Positions 1-8,917 of a stretch of DNA of 64,000 nt are shown piece by piece. The notes under the pieces were generated by a model. That model saw nothing but the letters and a program-made list of their open reading frames with translations, was not told the DNA's origin and did no database searches. The stretch is from Pseudomonas sp. Q11 (lineage in GTDB: Bacteria > Pseudomonadota > Gammaproteobacteria > Pseudomonadales > Pseudomonadaceae): contig NZ_JAKNQY010000020.1 in the NCBI RefSeq assembly GCF_024494355.1, positions 1 through 64,000 on the forward strand. Reading direction: 5' to 3'. A program made the position numbers and the translations under genes. Positions within the stretch are counted from its first letter, which is position 1, and every line of letters begins with the position of its first letter.

Positions 1-582
1 ATCCATGGCCCAGCGCGGCTAACCCGGCATCCATGCCGGGTTGCCCACTCCACAACGCCTCCGTTCAGCCAGCGTGGTTAACGGGGCGACCAAGATCAAC
101 GTCCACCGCGAGGCGGCCTTATAGCCGGCCTGATTCTTGGTCGGACCGCGTTTCTCCTGTGGGAGCGGGTTTGCTCACGAAAGCGGTATCACAGTCGATG
201 AAAATGTCGGGTGTGTTGGCCTTTTCGCGAACAAGCCCGCTCCCTCGGTGGTTCTGTGTTGGATATAAATTTGTGCTCACTGAAAGATCGAATGTGCGAG
301 CCTGCTCGCGATGACGGCAGTCCATTCAATCGCTATGTAACTGAACTATCGCAAGGCTGAAAAGGCGGCTACACAGTTGACGAAGATGTTGCATGTGTCG
401 ACCTCTTCGCGAGCAGGCTCGCTCCCACAGGAAAAACGCGATCATCAAAAAATCAGGTCGGCTATAAGGCCGCCTCGCGGTGGACGTTGATCTTGGACGC
501 CCCGTTAACCACGCTGGCCGAACGCAGGCGTTGCGCAGTGGGCATCCCGGCATGGATGCCGGGATAGCCGCGCTGGGCCATG
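1..582. repeat. Large imperfect inverted repeat with REP-like centre
   Basis: Positions 1 to about 170 reappear as the reverse complement of about 413 to 582, with scattered mismatches. Both arms contain an internal hairpin (GGCATCCATGCC type) and a shared block reading CCACCGCGAGGCGGCCTTAT. The centre holds REP-like units, for example near 156-185, 297-312 and 405-431. The left arm is cut by the window edge, so the true element is larger. Short open frames here give low-complexity products and look like annotation artefacts. No gene is seen in 1-798. Confidence 0.75.
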
Positions 583-760
583 GATGGCCCTTCGCGGCGG
601 GCCCACGGAGCAAGGCCGGAGTGAGGACACACCGAGCCTAGGCGAGGTGCCGAGTGGTGGGGCAAAGCGTTTTTGGTTACTTTTGGCGCTCCTCCAAAAG
701 TGACCCGCTGTAAGAGCGGAACCATAAGTGGCCGTCACCGAAGAAGCGGATATACACACC
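583..760. repeat. Conserved Pseudomonas-type intergenic block with hairpin
   Basis: This continues outward from the right arm of the inverted repeat. It contains a near-perfect hairpin, GGTTACTTTTGG at 675-686 pairing with CCAAAAGTGACC at 694-705, followed by TAAGAGCGGAACCATAAG. I recall closely similar blocks as dispersed repeats in Pseudomonas genomes, but cannot check copy number here. Nothing in it supports a protein-coding gene. Confidence 0.5.
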
Positions 761-798
761 AATAAATACACAACAAACATCACTACGATCAGGTGATT

Positions 799-1989
799 TT
801 AGTTGGCTTTAAATGCAGTCTGCTTACGACTAGCCGCCGCTGTCACCGCATAACCCAGCAACGCCGCCAGGATCGAACCAGTGAGAATCCCCATCCGGTC
901 CATGCCGGCATACTCGCTGGCGCCGGGTGCGAACGCCAGGGAGCCGACGAACAGGCTCATGGTGAAACCGATGCCGCACAGGATTGCCACGCCCAGTATC
1001 TGCCCCCAGTTGGCGCCGGCGGGCAGGCTGGCGATACCGATCTTGACCGCCAGCCAGGTCAGGCCGAAGACACCCACGGTCTTGCCCAGCAACAGGCCGA
1101 TGGCAATGCCCATCGGCACGTGATGGGTGAAGCTCTCGACGGTGACGCCGCTCAGGGACAAGCCTGCGTTGGCGAAAGCGAAGAGCGGCAGGATGCCGTA
1201 GGCCACCCAGGGGTGCAGGGCATGTTCCAGGGTCAGCAGCGGCGAGGTCTCGGCATTTTTTGTGCGCAGCGGAATGCAGAACGCCAGGGTGACCCCGGCC
1301 AGGGTGGCATGGACGCCACTCTTGAGCACGCAGACCCAGAGAATCAGGCCGACAACCATATAGGGGCCGAGCTTGACCACTCCCGCGCGGTTCATTGCCA
1401 CCAGTGCCGCGATGCAGGCGGCAGCCAGCACCAGTGACAAGGTCGACAGGGCGCCCGAGTAGAAGATGGCAATGATGATAATGGCCCCCAGGTCGTCGAT
1501 GATCGCCAGGGTCATCAAAAACAGCTTGAGCGACACGGGCACCCGTTTGCCCAGCAGGGCCAGGACGCCAAGGGCGAATGCGATATCGGTGGCCGTTGGA
1601 ATCGCCCAGCCTGCGAGGGCAGCCGGATTGTCGCGGTTGAGGAACCAGTAGATCAGCGCGGGCACGACCATGCCGCCAATCGCTGCCGCACCCGGCAAGA
1701 CGATTTGCGAAGGTTTCGACAGCTGCCCGTCGAGAACCTCACGTTTGACTTCGAGGCCGATGAGCAGGAAGAACATGGCCATCAGGCCGTCGTTGATCCA
1801 TAACAACGCCGGCTTGGCGATTTTCAGCGCCCCGATCTGAGCCACTACGGGCGTGTCCAGAAAGTCTGTATAAAGCCAGGACAGCGGTGAGTTATTGAGT
1901 ATCAGGGCCAAGGCGGCAGCGGCGATCAACAGCAGGCCGCTGGCAGCTTCCAGCTGGAGGAAACGGGTCAAAGTATTGCGTAGAGGCAC
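799..1989 (-). CDS. nhaA: Na+/H+ antiporter NhaA
   Basis: Inner-membrane antiporter that expels Na+ (or Li+) in exchange for protons and so serves pH and salt homeostasis. The 396-residue product has the usual NhaA length and a pattern of about twelve hydrophobic segments. The ion-binding acidic residues of the family are present: D135 in PTATDIAFALG, and the pair D165-D166 in AIIDDLGA, matching E. coli D133, D163 and D164. The start is GTG at 1989, chosen because GGAGAG lies about 6 bases upstream and because the protein then begins with the usual amphipathic helix. It stands alone, divergent from the PLP-enzyme gene. No NhaR-type regulator is next to it. Confidence 0.95.
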   Translation of the reverse strand: MPLRNTLTRFLQLEAASGLLLIAAAALALILNNSPLSWLYTDFLDTPVVAQIGALKIAKPALLWINDGLMAMFFLLIGLEVKREVLDGQLSKPSQIVLPGAAAIGGMVVPALIYWFLNRDNPAALAGWAIPTATDIAFALGVLALLGKRVPVSLKLFLMTLAIIDDLGAIIIIAIFYSGALSTLSLVLAAACIAALVAMNRAGVVKLGPYMVVGLILWVCVLKSGVHATLAGVTLAFCIPLRTKNAETSPLLTLEHALHPWVAYGILPLFAFANAGLSLSGVTVESFTHHVPMGIAIGLLLGKTVGVFGLTWLAVKIGIASLPAGANWGQILGVAILCGIGFTMSLFVGSLAFAPGASEYAGMDRMGILTGSILAALLGYAVTAAASRKQTAFKAN

Positions 1990-2257
1990 GGTTGCTCTCC
2001 ATGGATCAAATCAAAAAGATGGTCCACCCTAACCGGTACTGTTAGTTGTTAAAACAAAAGTTATATTCTTTTTTGTTATATGTCGTTACAACGCATGCAG
2101 CATGTGGTCAGGCAGTGACAGGCCATATTGGACCTTAGCTGTACCTGTGCGCGATGTCGGTTTTTTCCTAAGCTTGCGACTGGTTTTTCCGAGACAAGTC
2201 GTGCCTGCCTGACGATCAGGTTACCCCCGCGTTGATTCGATCCAGTGAGAAAACACC

Positions 2258-3352
2258 ATGAATGACCACCGCCAGTGGGCGCGCGAAGCGATCCGCATCA
2301 TCGAGGCTGACTTCCAGCGCAGCGCTGATACCCATTTGATTCCGTTGGCGCTGCCAGGACTGGCGGGTATCGAGTTGTACTTCAAGGATGAGTCCAGCCA
2401 CCCCACTGGCAGCCTCAAGCATCGACTCGCCCGCTCGCTGTTCCTCTACGCGTTGTGTAATGGCTGGCTCAAGCCTGGTGCCCCGGTGATCGAGGCTTCA
2501 AGCGGATCGACGGCCATTTCCGAGGCCTACTTCGCGAGGCTGCTGGGCTTGCCCTTTATTGCGGTGATGCCGGCAACCACTTCCAGGGAAAAAATCGCAC
2601 AGATAGCCTTCTATGGTGGCCAGAGTCATCTGGTGGACGATCCTACACAGATCTATGCCGAGTCCGAGCGCTTGGCCCGTGAGCATGACGGCCACTTCAT
2701 CGACCAGTTCACCTACGCCGAGCGCGCCACGGACTGGCGCGCCAATAACAACATTGCCGAATCGATCTTCCAGCAGATGCGCTTTGAGCGGCATCCCGAG
2801 CCAAGCTGGCTGATTTCCAGCCCTGGCACGGGCGGTACCACTGCCACCCTGGGACGCTATGTACGCTACCGCCAGCACTGTACCCGTGTGCTGTGTGCCG
2901 ACGCCGAGCGTTCGGTGTTCTTCGACTACTACCGCAGCGGCGATGCAAGCCTGCGCCTGGATTGCGGTTCGCGGATCGAAGGTATCGGCCGGCCAAGGGT
3001 CGAGGCGTCGTTTTTGCCCAAGGTGATCGATGCGATGGTCAAAGTGCCGGATGCCTTGTCCCTGGCAGCCATGCACTACCTGGCCCAGCGATTGGGCCGA
3101 CGGGTCGGCGGATCCAGCGGCACCAACCTGATCGGTGCGCTGATCGCCGCCAGGCAGATGGTGGAAGCAGGGGAGACGGGCTCGATCGTGGCAATTTTGT
3201 GTGACGGCGGAGAGCGCTATGCCACGACCTATTACGATCCGGCGTGGCTCAAGGCCCAGGGCTATGAGTTGAGTGGATTGATGGACGCCGTGGCGGCGAG
3301 TGTGGAGCGGGGTGAGGCGCTGCCGGAAAGTGTGCTCCGGGCCAATATCTGA
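2258..3352 (+). CDS. PLP-dependent cysteine synthase-family enzyme, Cds1-like
   Basis: Fold-type II PLP enzyme of 364 residues, related to cysteine synthase and cystathionine beta-synthase. The PLP lysine is K54 in HPTGSLKHR. The substrate loop is EASSGSTAIS and a phosphate-binding-like GSSGTN lies near the C-terminus. The wording around the lysine (TGSLKHRLARSLFLYALCNGW) resembles the actinobacterial L-cysteine desulfhydrase Cds1 more than biosynthetic CysK/CysM, so release of sulfide, pyruvate and ammonia from cysteine is the likelier reaction. That assignment is from family resemblance. Start at 2258 (ATG) after GTGAGAAAACACC. A REP pair follows the stop. It appears monocistronic. Confidence 0.75.
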   Translation: MNDHRQWAREAIRIIEADFQRSADTHLIPLALPGLAGIELYFKDESSHPTGSLKHRLARSLFLYALCNGWLKPGAPVIEASSGSTAISEAYFARLLGLPFIAVMPATTSREKIAQIAFYGGQSHLVDDPTQIYAESERLAREHDGHFIDQFTYAERATDWRANNNIAESIFQQMRFERHPEPSWLISSPGTGGTTATLGRYVRYRQHCTRVLCADAERSVFFDYYRSGDASLRLDCGSRIEGIGRPRVEASFLPKVIDAMVKVPDALSLAAMHYLAQRLGRRVGGSSGTNLIGALIAARQMVEAGETGSIVAILCDGGERYATTYYDPAWLKAQGYELSGLMDAVAASVERGEALPESVLRANI

Positions 3353-3377
3353 ATATTTGAAAGCACTGAATTCCCTT

Positions 3378-3484
3378 GTGGGAGCGGGCTTGTGTGGGAG
3401 CTGGGCTTGCCCGCGATAGCATCACCTCGGTTCACCTGATAGACCGAGTTGCCTGCATCGCGGGCAAGCCCAGCTCCCACAAAG
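3378..3484. repeat. REP pair (GTGGGAGC family)
   Basis: Inverted arms GTGGGAGCTGGGCTTGCC at 3394-3411 and its complement ending at 3480 flank a short loop. An extra half unit (GTGGGAGCGGGCTTGTG) precedes it. It lies between two convergent genes. Confidence 0.8.
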
Positions 3485-3506
3485 CTTCTCCCACAGTGGG
3501 TAGGGG

Positions 3507-5120
3507 TCAGGCCTGGAGGCCCAGGATATCCCGTGCCACCGCCTCGGCAATCCGGATCCCGTCCACGCCGGCCGACAGAATCCCGCCCGCGTAGCCGGCG
3601 CCTTCGCCCGCCGGGAACAAGCCCTTGATGTTCAGGCTTTGCAGCGTTTCGTCGCGGGTGATGCGCAGCGGCGACGAGGTGCGGGTTTCAATGCCGGTCA
3701 GCACGGCGTCGTGCAGCGAGTAGCCGCGAATCTGCTTTTCGAACGCCGGCAGGGCTTCGCGAATGGCTTCGATGGCGAAGTCGGGGAGGGCCAGGGCCAG
3801 GTCGCCCAAAGACACCCCCGGTTTGTAGGACGGCTCGACGCTGCCCAGCGCCGTAGACGCTTTGCCGGCGATGAAATCGCCCACCAGTTGCGCCGGGGCC
3901 TCGTAGTTGCTGCCACCGAGCACGAACGCGTGGGATTCCAGACGCTCCTGCAATTCGATGCCCGCCAATGGGCCGCCCGGGTAATCCACTTCCGGGGTAA
4001 TGCCCACCACGATACCGGAGTTGGCGTTGCGCTCGTTGCGTGAATACTGGCTCATGCCGTTGGTCACGACGCGGTTCGGCTCGGAGGTGGCCGCCACCAC
4101 GGTACCGCCCGGGCACATGCAGAAGCTGTACACCGAGCGACCATTGCGGGCGTGATGCACCAGTTTGTAATCGGCGGCGCCAAGCTTCGGGTGGCCGGCG
4201 TACTTGCCCAGGCGCGCGCTGTCGATCAGCGATTGCGGGTGTTCGATACGGAAACCCACAGAGAACGGCTTGGCTTCCATGTACACGCCGCGGCTGTGGA
4301 GCATGCGGAAGGTGTCCCGGGCGCTGTGGCCCAGGGCCAGAATCACATGTCTGGAATGAATACGTTCGCCACTGGCCAGCTCAACACCGACCAGCTGGCC
4401 GTCCTCGATCAACACATCCGTGACCCGCTGCTGGAAGCGTACTTCACCGCCCAGGGCGCGAATCTGCTCACGCATGTTTTCCACCACGCCTGTCAGACGG
4501 AACGTACCGATGTGCGGCTTGCTGACGTAGAGGATCTCTTCCGGCGCGCCGGCCTTGACGAATTCGTGCAGCACTTTGCGACCCAGGAACTTGGGATCCT
4601 TGATCTGGCTGTAGAGCTTGCCATCGGAGAACGTCCCCGCACCGCCTTCGCCGAACTGCACGTTGGATTCGGGGTTGAGCACGCTTTTTCGCCACAGGCC
4701 CCAAGTGTCCTTGGTGCGCTGGCGCACTTCGGGACCGCGCTCGAGGATGATCGGCTTGAAGCCCATTTGCGCCAGCAACAGGGCGGCGAAGATCCCGCAC
4801 GGGCCGAAGCCGACCACGATCGGCCGCTCGCTCAGGTCGGCCGGTGCCTGGCCCACGACTTTGTAACTGACATCCGGCGCCTGGTTGACGTTACGGTCAT
4901 CGGCGAACTTGCGCAGCAGGCTGGCTTCATCGCGCACCGTCAGGTCGATGGTGTAGATGAAGCACAGTTCGGAGGATTTCTTGCGCGCGTCGTAGCTGCG
5001 TTTGAACAGGGTGAAGTCGAGCAGGTCATCGCTGGCGATGCCCAGGCGCTGCAGGATGGCTGGGCGCAGGTCTTCTTCGGGATGGTCGATCGGCAGCTTG
5101 AGTTCGGTGATTCGTAACAT
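3507..5120 (-). CDS. FAD-dependent oxidoreductase (COG2509 family)
   Basis: Predicted cytoplasmic flavoprotein of 537 residues. A small N-terminal region (residues 1 to about 95) is followed by a Rossmann FAD/NAD(P)-binding motif VGFGPCGIFAALLLAQMG near 103-120 and a second dinucleotide signature HVILALGHSARDTF in the middle. The C-terminus carries the flavoprotein ending GEGAGYAGGILSAGVDG. This is the pattern of the widespread but functionally undefined YdaI/COG2509 dehydrogenases. The frame is open to 5183, but the start at 5120 (MLRITEL) is preferred because family members begin there. The preceding gene, a lipoprotein on the same strand, is close by but the RBS is weak. Substrate unknown. 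Confidence 0.85.
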   Translation of the reverse strand: MLRITELKLPIDHPEEDLRPAILQRLGIASDDLLDFTLFKRSYDARKKSSELCFIYTIDLTVRDEASLLRKFADDRNVNQAPDVSYKVVGQAPADLSERPIVVGFGPCGIFAALLLAQMGFKPIILERGPEVRQRTKDTWGLWRKSVLNPESNVQFGEGGAGTFSDGKLYSQIKDPKFLGRKVLHEFVKAGAPEEILYVSKPHIGTFRLTGVVENMREQIRALGGEVRFQQRVTDVLIEDGQLVGVELASGERIHSRHVILALGHSARDTFRMLHSRGVYMEAKPFSVGFRIEHPQSLIDSARLGKYAGHPKLGAADYKLVHHARNGRSVYSFCMCPGGTVVAATSEPNRVVTNGMSQYSRNERNANSGIVVGITPEVDYPGGPLAGIELQERLESHAFVLGGSNYEAPAQLVGDFIAGKASTALGSVEPSYKPGVSLGDLALALPDFAIEAIREALPAFEKQIRGYSLHDAVLTGIETRTSSPLRITRDETLQSLNIKGLFPAGEGAGYAGGILSAGVDGIRIAEAVARDILGLQA

Positions 5121-5194
5121 GACAGGATCCGGTTCGCGGGACGCACAACTGCGCCAGGGCGTGAGGCGGCGATTATAAGCCAAAAACCTTCGAA

Positions 5195-5872
5195 TCAGTC
5201 GTTGCGCGCACCGCCGAAGTAAGCGCAGCCGCGCTGGACCTGACCGTTGACCCGCAGCTCGGCGCTCATGTGCTGCACGCTGCCGGTCACGCTGTCAACG
5301 CAGCGCTGGGGAGTGACCCACAGCTCGACTTTCTGGCCGTTGGCTTCGGTGCCGAGATTGAAGCGGCCATCGCCCAGTTGTTCTTCAACGAAAGGCACTG
5401 CCAGAGGTGGCTGGCCCTCACGTTCGAGCACCAGACCCTTGCCGCCGGCGTCCAGATTCCACTCGGGGCCATGGCCGGTGGCGCGCAGGAGCAGCCGCTT
5501 GAAGTTAGTGTCGTCGCAAGCGTTGCCTGAACGCTCCAGGCGATACAGTTGTTCCAGGTTCAATTGGCTGTCGGTGCCGGCCGCTGCGCTGGTGACGATA
5601 CGGCCGCGCACATCGGCAAACAGTTTGCCCTGGTCATCAGCCAGGTTGGCGGCCTCTTGCAGCACGCTGGTGCCGCCGCTGTCGTTGACGATGTAGCGAC
5701 GCTGTTCCTGGCACGGCTGGAATACCAGCTTGCCATCGGCTGCTGTAAGTTCGCCCTGCATGCGCATCTGGCCAGCATGGGAAACGCTCTGGTGTGGAGC
5801 GTCGAGCAACTGGCAGCCGGCGAAGAGCGGCAGGAGGGCGACAAACAGCAGGGAACGGGCGGCACGCATCAT
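5195..5872 (-). CDS. Putative outer-membrane lipoprotein
   Basis: A 225-residue protein with a lipoprotein signal peptide: a hydrophobic stretch SLLFVALLPLFAGC with the acylated cysteine at residue 20. The mature part has two similar beta-rich halves, and conserved cysteines in FQPCQEQ, GNACDD, PQRCVD and RGCAYF, the last typical of copper-resistance NlpE/META-like lipoprotein folds (COG3650-like). Export to the periplasmic face of the envelope is expected; function is not known. The start at 5872 is chosen over the longer open frame because GGAG precedes it by five bases and because it places the signal peptide at the N-terminus. It probably precedes the FAD oxidoreductase in a short transcript (74-bp gap). 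Confidence 0.7.
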   Translation of the reverse strand: MMRAARSLLFVALLPLFAGCQLLDAPHQSVSHAGQMRMQGELTAADGKLVFQPCQEQRRYIVNDSGGTSVLQEAANLADDQGKLFADVRGRIVTSAAAGTDSQLNLEQLYRLERSGNACDDTNFKRLLLRATGHGPEWNLDAGGKGLVLEREGQPPLAVPFVEEQLGDGRFNLGTEANGQKVELWVTPQRCVDSVTGSVQHMSAELRVNGQVQRGCAYFGGARND

Positions 5873-5928
5873 TGAGTCTCCAGACAAGTGCCGCCACGTT
5901 ACGCAGACTGATCCTGCATCACAAGGGG

Positions 5929-6528
5929 TCAACCTACGTGAAAAGTCTGACCAGTCTGCAGGCCTTCGACACTCTTGGCGTAGGCCAATGCGACATCGGC
6001 CGCTGGCACCGGCTTATAGCCACGGAAGTACGGGGCATAGCTGTCCATGGCTTCGAGGAGCACGTTCGGACTCACCGAGTTGACCCGCAAGCCCCGGGGC
6101 AATTCGATTGCCGCGGCACGCACGAAACTGTCCAGGGCACCGTTGACCAGCGCCGCCGAGGCGCCGCTCCTGATCGGATCGTGGCTGAGCACGCCAGTGG
6201 TGAAGGTGAAGGACGCACCGTCGTTGGCGAATTCGCGGCCGATCAGCAGCAGGTTGACCTGGCCCATCAGTTTGTCTTTCAAACCCAGTGCGAAGCTGTC
6301 CTGCGTCATCTCGTCCAAGGGCGCGAAGGTGACGTTGCCTGCTGCGCAGACCAGCGCATCGAAGCGGCCGGTCTTTTCGAACAGGGCACGGATCGAAGTG
6401 CTGTCGCTGATATCCACATGCAGGTCGCCGCTGTGACGGCCGATACGGACAATGTCGTGACGCGGCGACAGCTCGTTATCAATGGCCGAACCGATGGTGC
6501 CGCTGGCGCCGATCAACAGGATTTTCAT
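5929..6528 (-). CDS. Short-chain dehydrogenase/reductase, atypical
   Basis: 199-residue SDR-fold protein. The N-terminal nucleotide-binding motif GASGTIG is at residues 7-13 and VCAAGNV, the NAG-like motif, lies mid-protein. The normal catalytic YxxxK is absent: at that place the sequence is SAALVNGALDSF. This places it among the atypical SDRs, which may be binders or use another mechanism. The start at 6528 follows GAGGAACAGCTA, a good ribosome-binding site. It is transcribed divergently from the LysR gene at 6633, whose product is its likely regulator. Substrate unknown. Confidence 0.8.
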   Translation of the reverse strand: MKILLIGASGTIGSAIDNELSPRHDIVRIGRHSGDLHVDISDSTSIRALFEKTGRFDALVCAAGNVTFAPLDEMTQDSFALGLKDKLMGQVNLLLIGREFANDGASFTFTTGVLSHDPIRSGASAALVNGALDSFVRAAAIELPRGLRVNSVSPNVLLEAMDSYAPYFRGYKPVPAADVALAYAKSVEGLQTGQTFHVG

Positions 6529-6611
6529 TAGCTGTTCCTCAATGGGCTGGATGAGATTGCAGTCTAGAGAGGTTCTTTCTCTTGATAATCGTGGTAATAG
6601 GCAACCTTTGG

Positions 6612-6625
6612 TTTTCAATTGGAAA
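6612..6625. promoter_or_regulatory. Candidate LysR-type operator
   Basis: TTTTCAATTGGAAA is a near-perfect palindrome in the SDR/LysR intergenic region, just upstream of the regulator start. LysR-family regulators usually bind such dyads between divergent genes. The assignment is inferred from position and symmetry. Confidence 0.35.
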
Positions 6626-6632
6626 CAATCTG

Positions 6633-7547
6633 ATGAGCGAAATGGACGACCTGGCGGCGTTCGCCGTGTTGATCGAGGCGGGGAGTTTTACCCTGGCGGC
6701 CCAGCAGTTGGGCTGCAGCAAGGGCCAGTTGTCCAAGCGCATCAGCCTGCTGGAGAGTCGATTTTCGGTGGTGTTGCTGCAGCGCACCACGCGGCGCTTG
6801 AGTCTCACGGCTGCGGGGGCTGCGTTATTGCCCCAGGCCCAGGCATTGTTGATGCAGGTGCAAAGGGCGCGTCAGGCGCTGGCTCGCCTGAAGGATGAAA
6901 TTTCCGGGCCGGTGCGTATGACGGTTCCGGTGTCGCTGGGCGAAACTTTCTTTGAGGGTTTGCTGACGGAGTTCGCCCAGCGCTACCCCGACGTGCAGAT
7001 CGAACTGGAGCTCAACAACGGCTACCGGGATCTTTCCCGTGATGGTTTCGACCTGGCGATCCGTTCCGACGCAGCCCTCGATGAGCGCCTGGTGGCGCGT
7101 CCGTTGTTGGCCTGGCATGAGCTGACGTGCGCCACCCCGGCCTACCTCGAACACTACGGTGAACCCCTGACACCCCAAGGGCTGGCGGAACACCGTTGCC
7201 TGCTCAACAGTCATTACAGTGGCCGGGAGGAATGGCTCTATCACCAGCAACACGAATTGCTGCGGGTGCGGGTATCGGGGCCGTTTGCCAGCAACCATTA
7301 CAGCCTGCTGAAAAAAGCCGCCCTGGCCAGCGCCGGGATCGCCCGGCTACCGTCTTACCTGTTGCATGAAGAATTGGCTGATGGACGTTTGCGCTGGTTG
7401 CTAAGGGATTTTCAGACCCGGCGCATGCCGATGTACCTCGTGCACCCGTACCAGGGCGGGTTGCCCAAGCGCACCCAGGTGCTGGCCGATTATTTGATCG
7501 ACTGGTTCAAGCGCAGTGGCGAGGCGCTGGATCGGCTTCAGCGGTAG
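6633..7547 (+). CDS. LysR-family transcriptional regulator
   Basis: 304-residue regulator. An N-terminal winged helix-turn-helix (AAQQLGCSKGQLSKRISLLE, residues about 20-40) is followed by the LysR substrate-binding domain with the phrase GPVRMTVPVSLGETF marking its start. The organisation is typical of CrgA/DsdC-type LysR proteins with a long C-terminal domain. An in-frame open region reaches 6582, but MSEMDDL at 6633 (or MDDL at 6642) is the normal LysR N-terminus. It is divergent from the atypical SDR gene and probably controls it. Inducer unknown. A REP pair follows the stop. Confidence 0.9.
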   Translation: MSEMDDLAAFAVLIEAGSFTLAAQQLGCSKGQLSKRISLLESRFSVVLLQRTTRRLSLTAAGAALLPQAQALLMQVQRARQALARLKDEISGPVRMTVPVSLGETFFEGLLTEFAQRYPDVQIELELNNGYRDLSRDGFDLAIRSDAALDERLVARPLLAWHELTCATPAYLEHYGEPLTPQGLAEHRCLLNSHYSGREEWLYHQQHELLRVRVSGPFASNHYSLLKKAALASAGIARLPSYLLHEELADGRLRWLLRDFQTRRMPMYLVHPYQGGLPKRTQVLADYLIDWFKRSGEALDRLQR

Positions 7548-7567
7548 CGAGGCGTCAAACACGCCCT

Positions 7568-7660
7568 TGTGGGAGCGAGCCTGCTCGCGATAGCGGTGGG
7601 CCAGTCAACAACGGCGTTGAGGCTGATATTGCTATCGCGAGCAGGCTCGCTCCCACAGGA
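7568..7660. repeat. REP pair (GTGGGAGC family)
   Basis: Arms TGTGGGAGCGAGCCTGCTCG (from 7569) and the complementary arm ending at 7657 are essentially perfect inverted copies separated by about 40 bases. The pair sits between the LysR gene and the convergent DoxX gene and may act as a bidirectional terminator. Confidence 0.85.
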
Positions 7661-7673
7661 TTCCCGGCTTTGA

Positions 7674-8150
7674 TCAGCAAGCGTAGCGCCTGGCGATCAG
7701 GTGGTCGATTGACAGTTTGCCCGGCCCGCGCGCCATCAGATAAAGCAATACCGCCGCCCAGGTGCCATGGGTCGGATAGGCAGCGGGGTAGACGAACAGT
7801 TGAATGGTCAACGTCATGCCCAGCAGAGCCAGGGCCGAGAAGCGTGTCGCCAGGCCAAACAGGATCAGGATCGGGAACACATGCTCGGCCACGGCTGCCA
7901 GATGTGCCGCCAGTTCTGGTGACAGCAGCGGCAAGGCGTATTCGCTTTTGAACAGGGGAATGGTTGAATCCGCCAGCCGCGGCAGGCCGAGCTGGAAGGT
8001 GCCGTCGACCAGATCGATGGCCAGGCCTTCGATTTTGGTCTGGCCGGATTTCCAGAACACCGCAGCGATGGAAAATCGTCCCACGAAGGCGATCAGGCTG
8101 TGAGGGATTTTATCCAGCCATTGAATGGCGCGAGTGATCAGGGCGTTCAT
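7674..8150 (-). CDS. DoxX-family membrane protein of bufferin operon
   Basis: 158-residue inner-membrane protein with about four hydrophobic segments and the DoxX signature region (FVGRFSIAAVFWKSGQTKIEG near the N-terminus, GLATRFSALALLGMTLTIQLFVYP later). DoxX proteins regularly form the last gene of bufferin (buf/hvf) RiPP operons, where a role in redox chemistry or quinone exchange has been supposed but not settled. The start codon overlaps the stop of bufC by four bases, so translation is probably coupled. The gene ends next to a REP pair. Confidence 0.85.
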   Translation of the reverse strand: MNALITRAIQWLDKIPHSLIAFVGRFSIAAVFWKSGQTKIEGLAIDLVDGTFQLGLPRLADSTIPLFKSEYALPLLSPELAAHLAAVAEHVFPILILFGLATRFSALALLGMTLTIQLFVYPAAYPTHGTWAAVLLYLMARGPGKLSIDHLIARRYAC

Positions 8151-8917
8151 GGCAATACCTGCTCGGCTAACAGATGGGTGACGGCTTGGTGGCTGATGAG
8201 CTGCGCCAGGGTATGTTCCAGTTCCAACTCAGTGTCGCGCCCGGTTGCGGCATTAATGGCCGCGGCCAGGGACAACCCTTGCAGCAGGTCCTTGATGAAC
8301 TCATGGGCGCCGGGACTGATCGCAAACACTTCCACGTCCAGGTTGTTGCGCAGCACCAGGGCGCATTGCGGTGAGAAGGGGTCGAACGGCGCGACGGGAT
8401 CTTGTTGATGGGCCGCCCAGATCGCCACCACGGCGAAGGGCGATTGCAACAGGTGCAGTGACGGGTGAAGACCGACCCTCAGATGATCATGGGTGGCGGG
8501 CGATGACAGCACTTGCATGACCTGTTGTGCATCCATGGGCCGGGCGTCGGCGGCGTGCCAGGCTTGCACCTGCAAGCGCTCCAGTCGAGCGATATCCGCC
8601 AGGTACGGCACGCTGGCGGCGGGTTCGAAATGTTCGATGAACCCGGCAAAGTCGGCACCGTAGTCACTCATCACCGGGCTTCGCGGTGCGGCCGACTGGA
8701 CGTAGATTCCGGCCATGGCGCCGAAGAATTCCTCGCCCACCAGTTGCGCCACCACCGGATAGTTGTCGGCCAGGGCGTTGATCAATGAACTGAGCACGTT
8801 GTTGCGATACACCGCAAACCGGCTCTCTGGATCGGCGCCAGTGGCGCAGGTCAAACCCTGCGGACAAGCCTTGCGCGGGTCGAGCAGGGCGGCGGCAAAT
8901 TCGCTGTAGCGACTCAT
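8147..8917 (-). CDS. bufC: BufC/HvfC-type partner protein (DUF2063)
   Basis: 256-residue cytoplasmic protein. The N-terminal DUF2063 domain shows the family pattern RFAVYRNNVLSSLINALADNYPVV (residues 33-56), and FFGAMAGIYV follows. Proteins of this type (HvfC/BufC, earlier labelled putative DNA-binding) act with the MNIO enzyme BufB, probably to recruit the precursor peptide. The start overlaps the stop of bufB by four bases (ATGA arrangement), and its own stop overlaps the DoxX start, so these genes form a tight operon. The biochemical role is taken from the family, not from this sequence. Confidence 0.88.
   Translation of the reverse strand: MSRYSEFAAALLDPRKACPQGLTCATGADPESRFAVYRNNVLSSLINALADNYPVVAQLVGEEFFGAMAGIYVQSAAPRSPVMSDYGADFAGFIEHFEPAASVPYLADIARLERLQVQAWHAADARPMDAQQVMQVLSSPATHDHLRVGLHPSLHLLQSPFAVVAIWAAHQQDPVAPFDPFSPQCALVLRNNLDVEVFAISPGAHEFIKDLLQGLSLAAAINAATGRDTELELEHTLAQLISHQAVTHLLAEQVLP

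Noticed and set aside
33..783. Short ORFs of 60-95 codons in the left inverted repeat
   Set aside because: They lie in repeats on both strands, have no recognisable domains, and their products are typical annotation artefacts of such elements.
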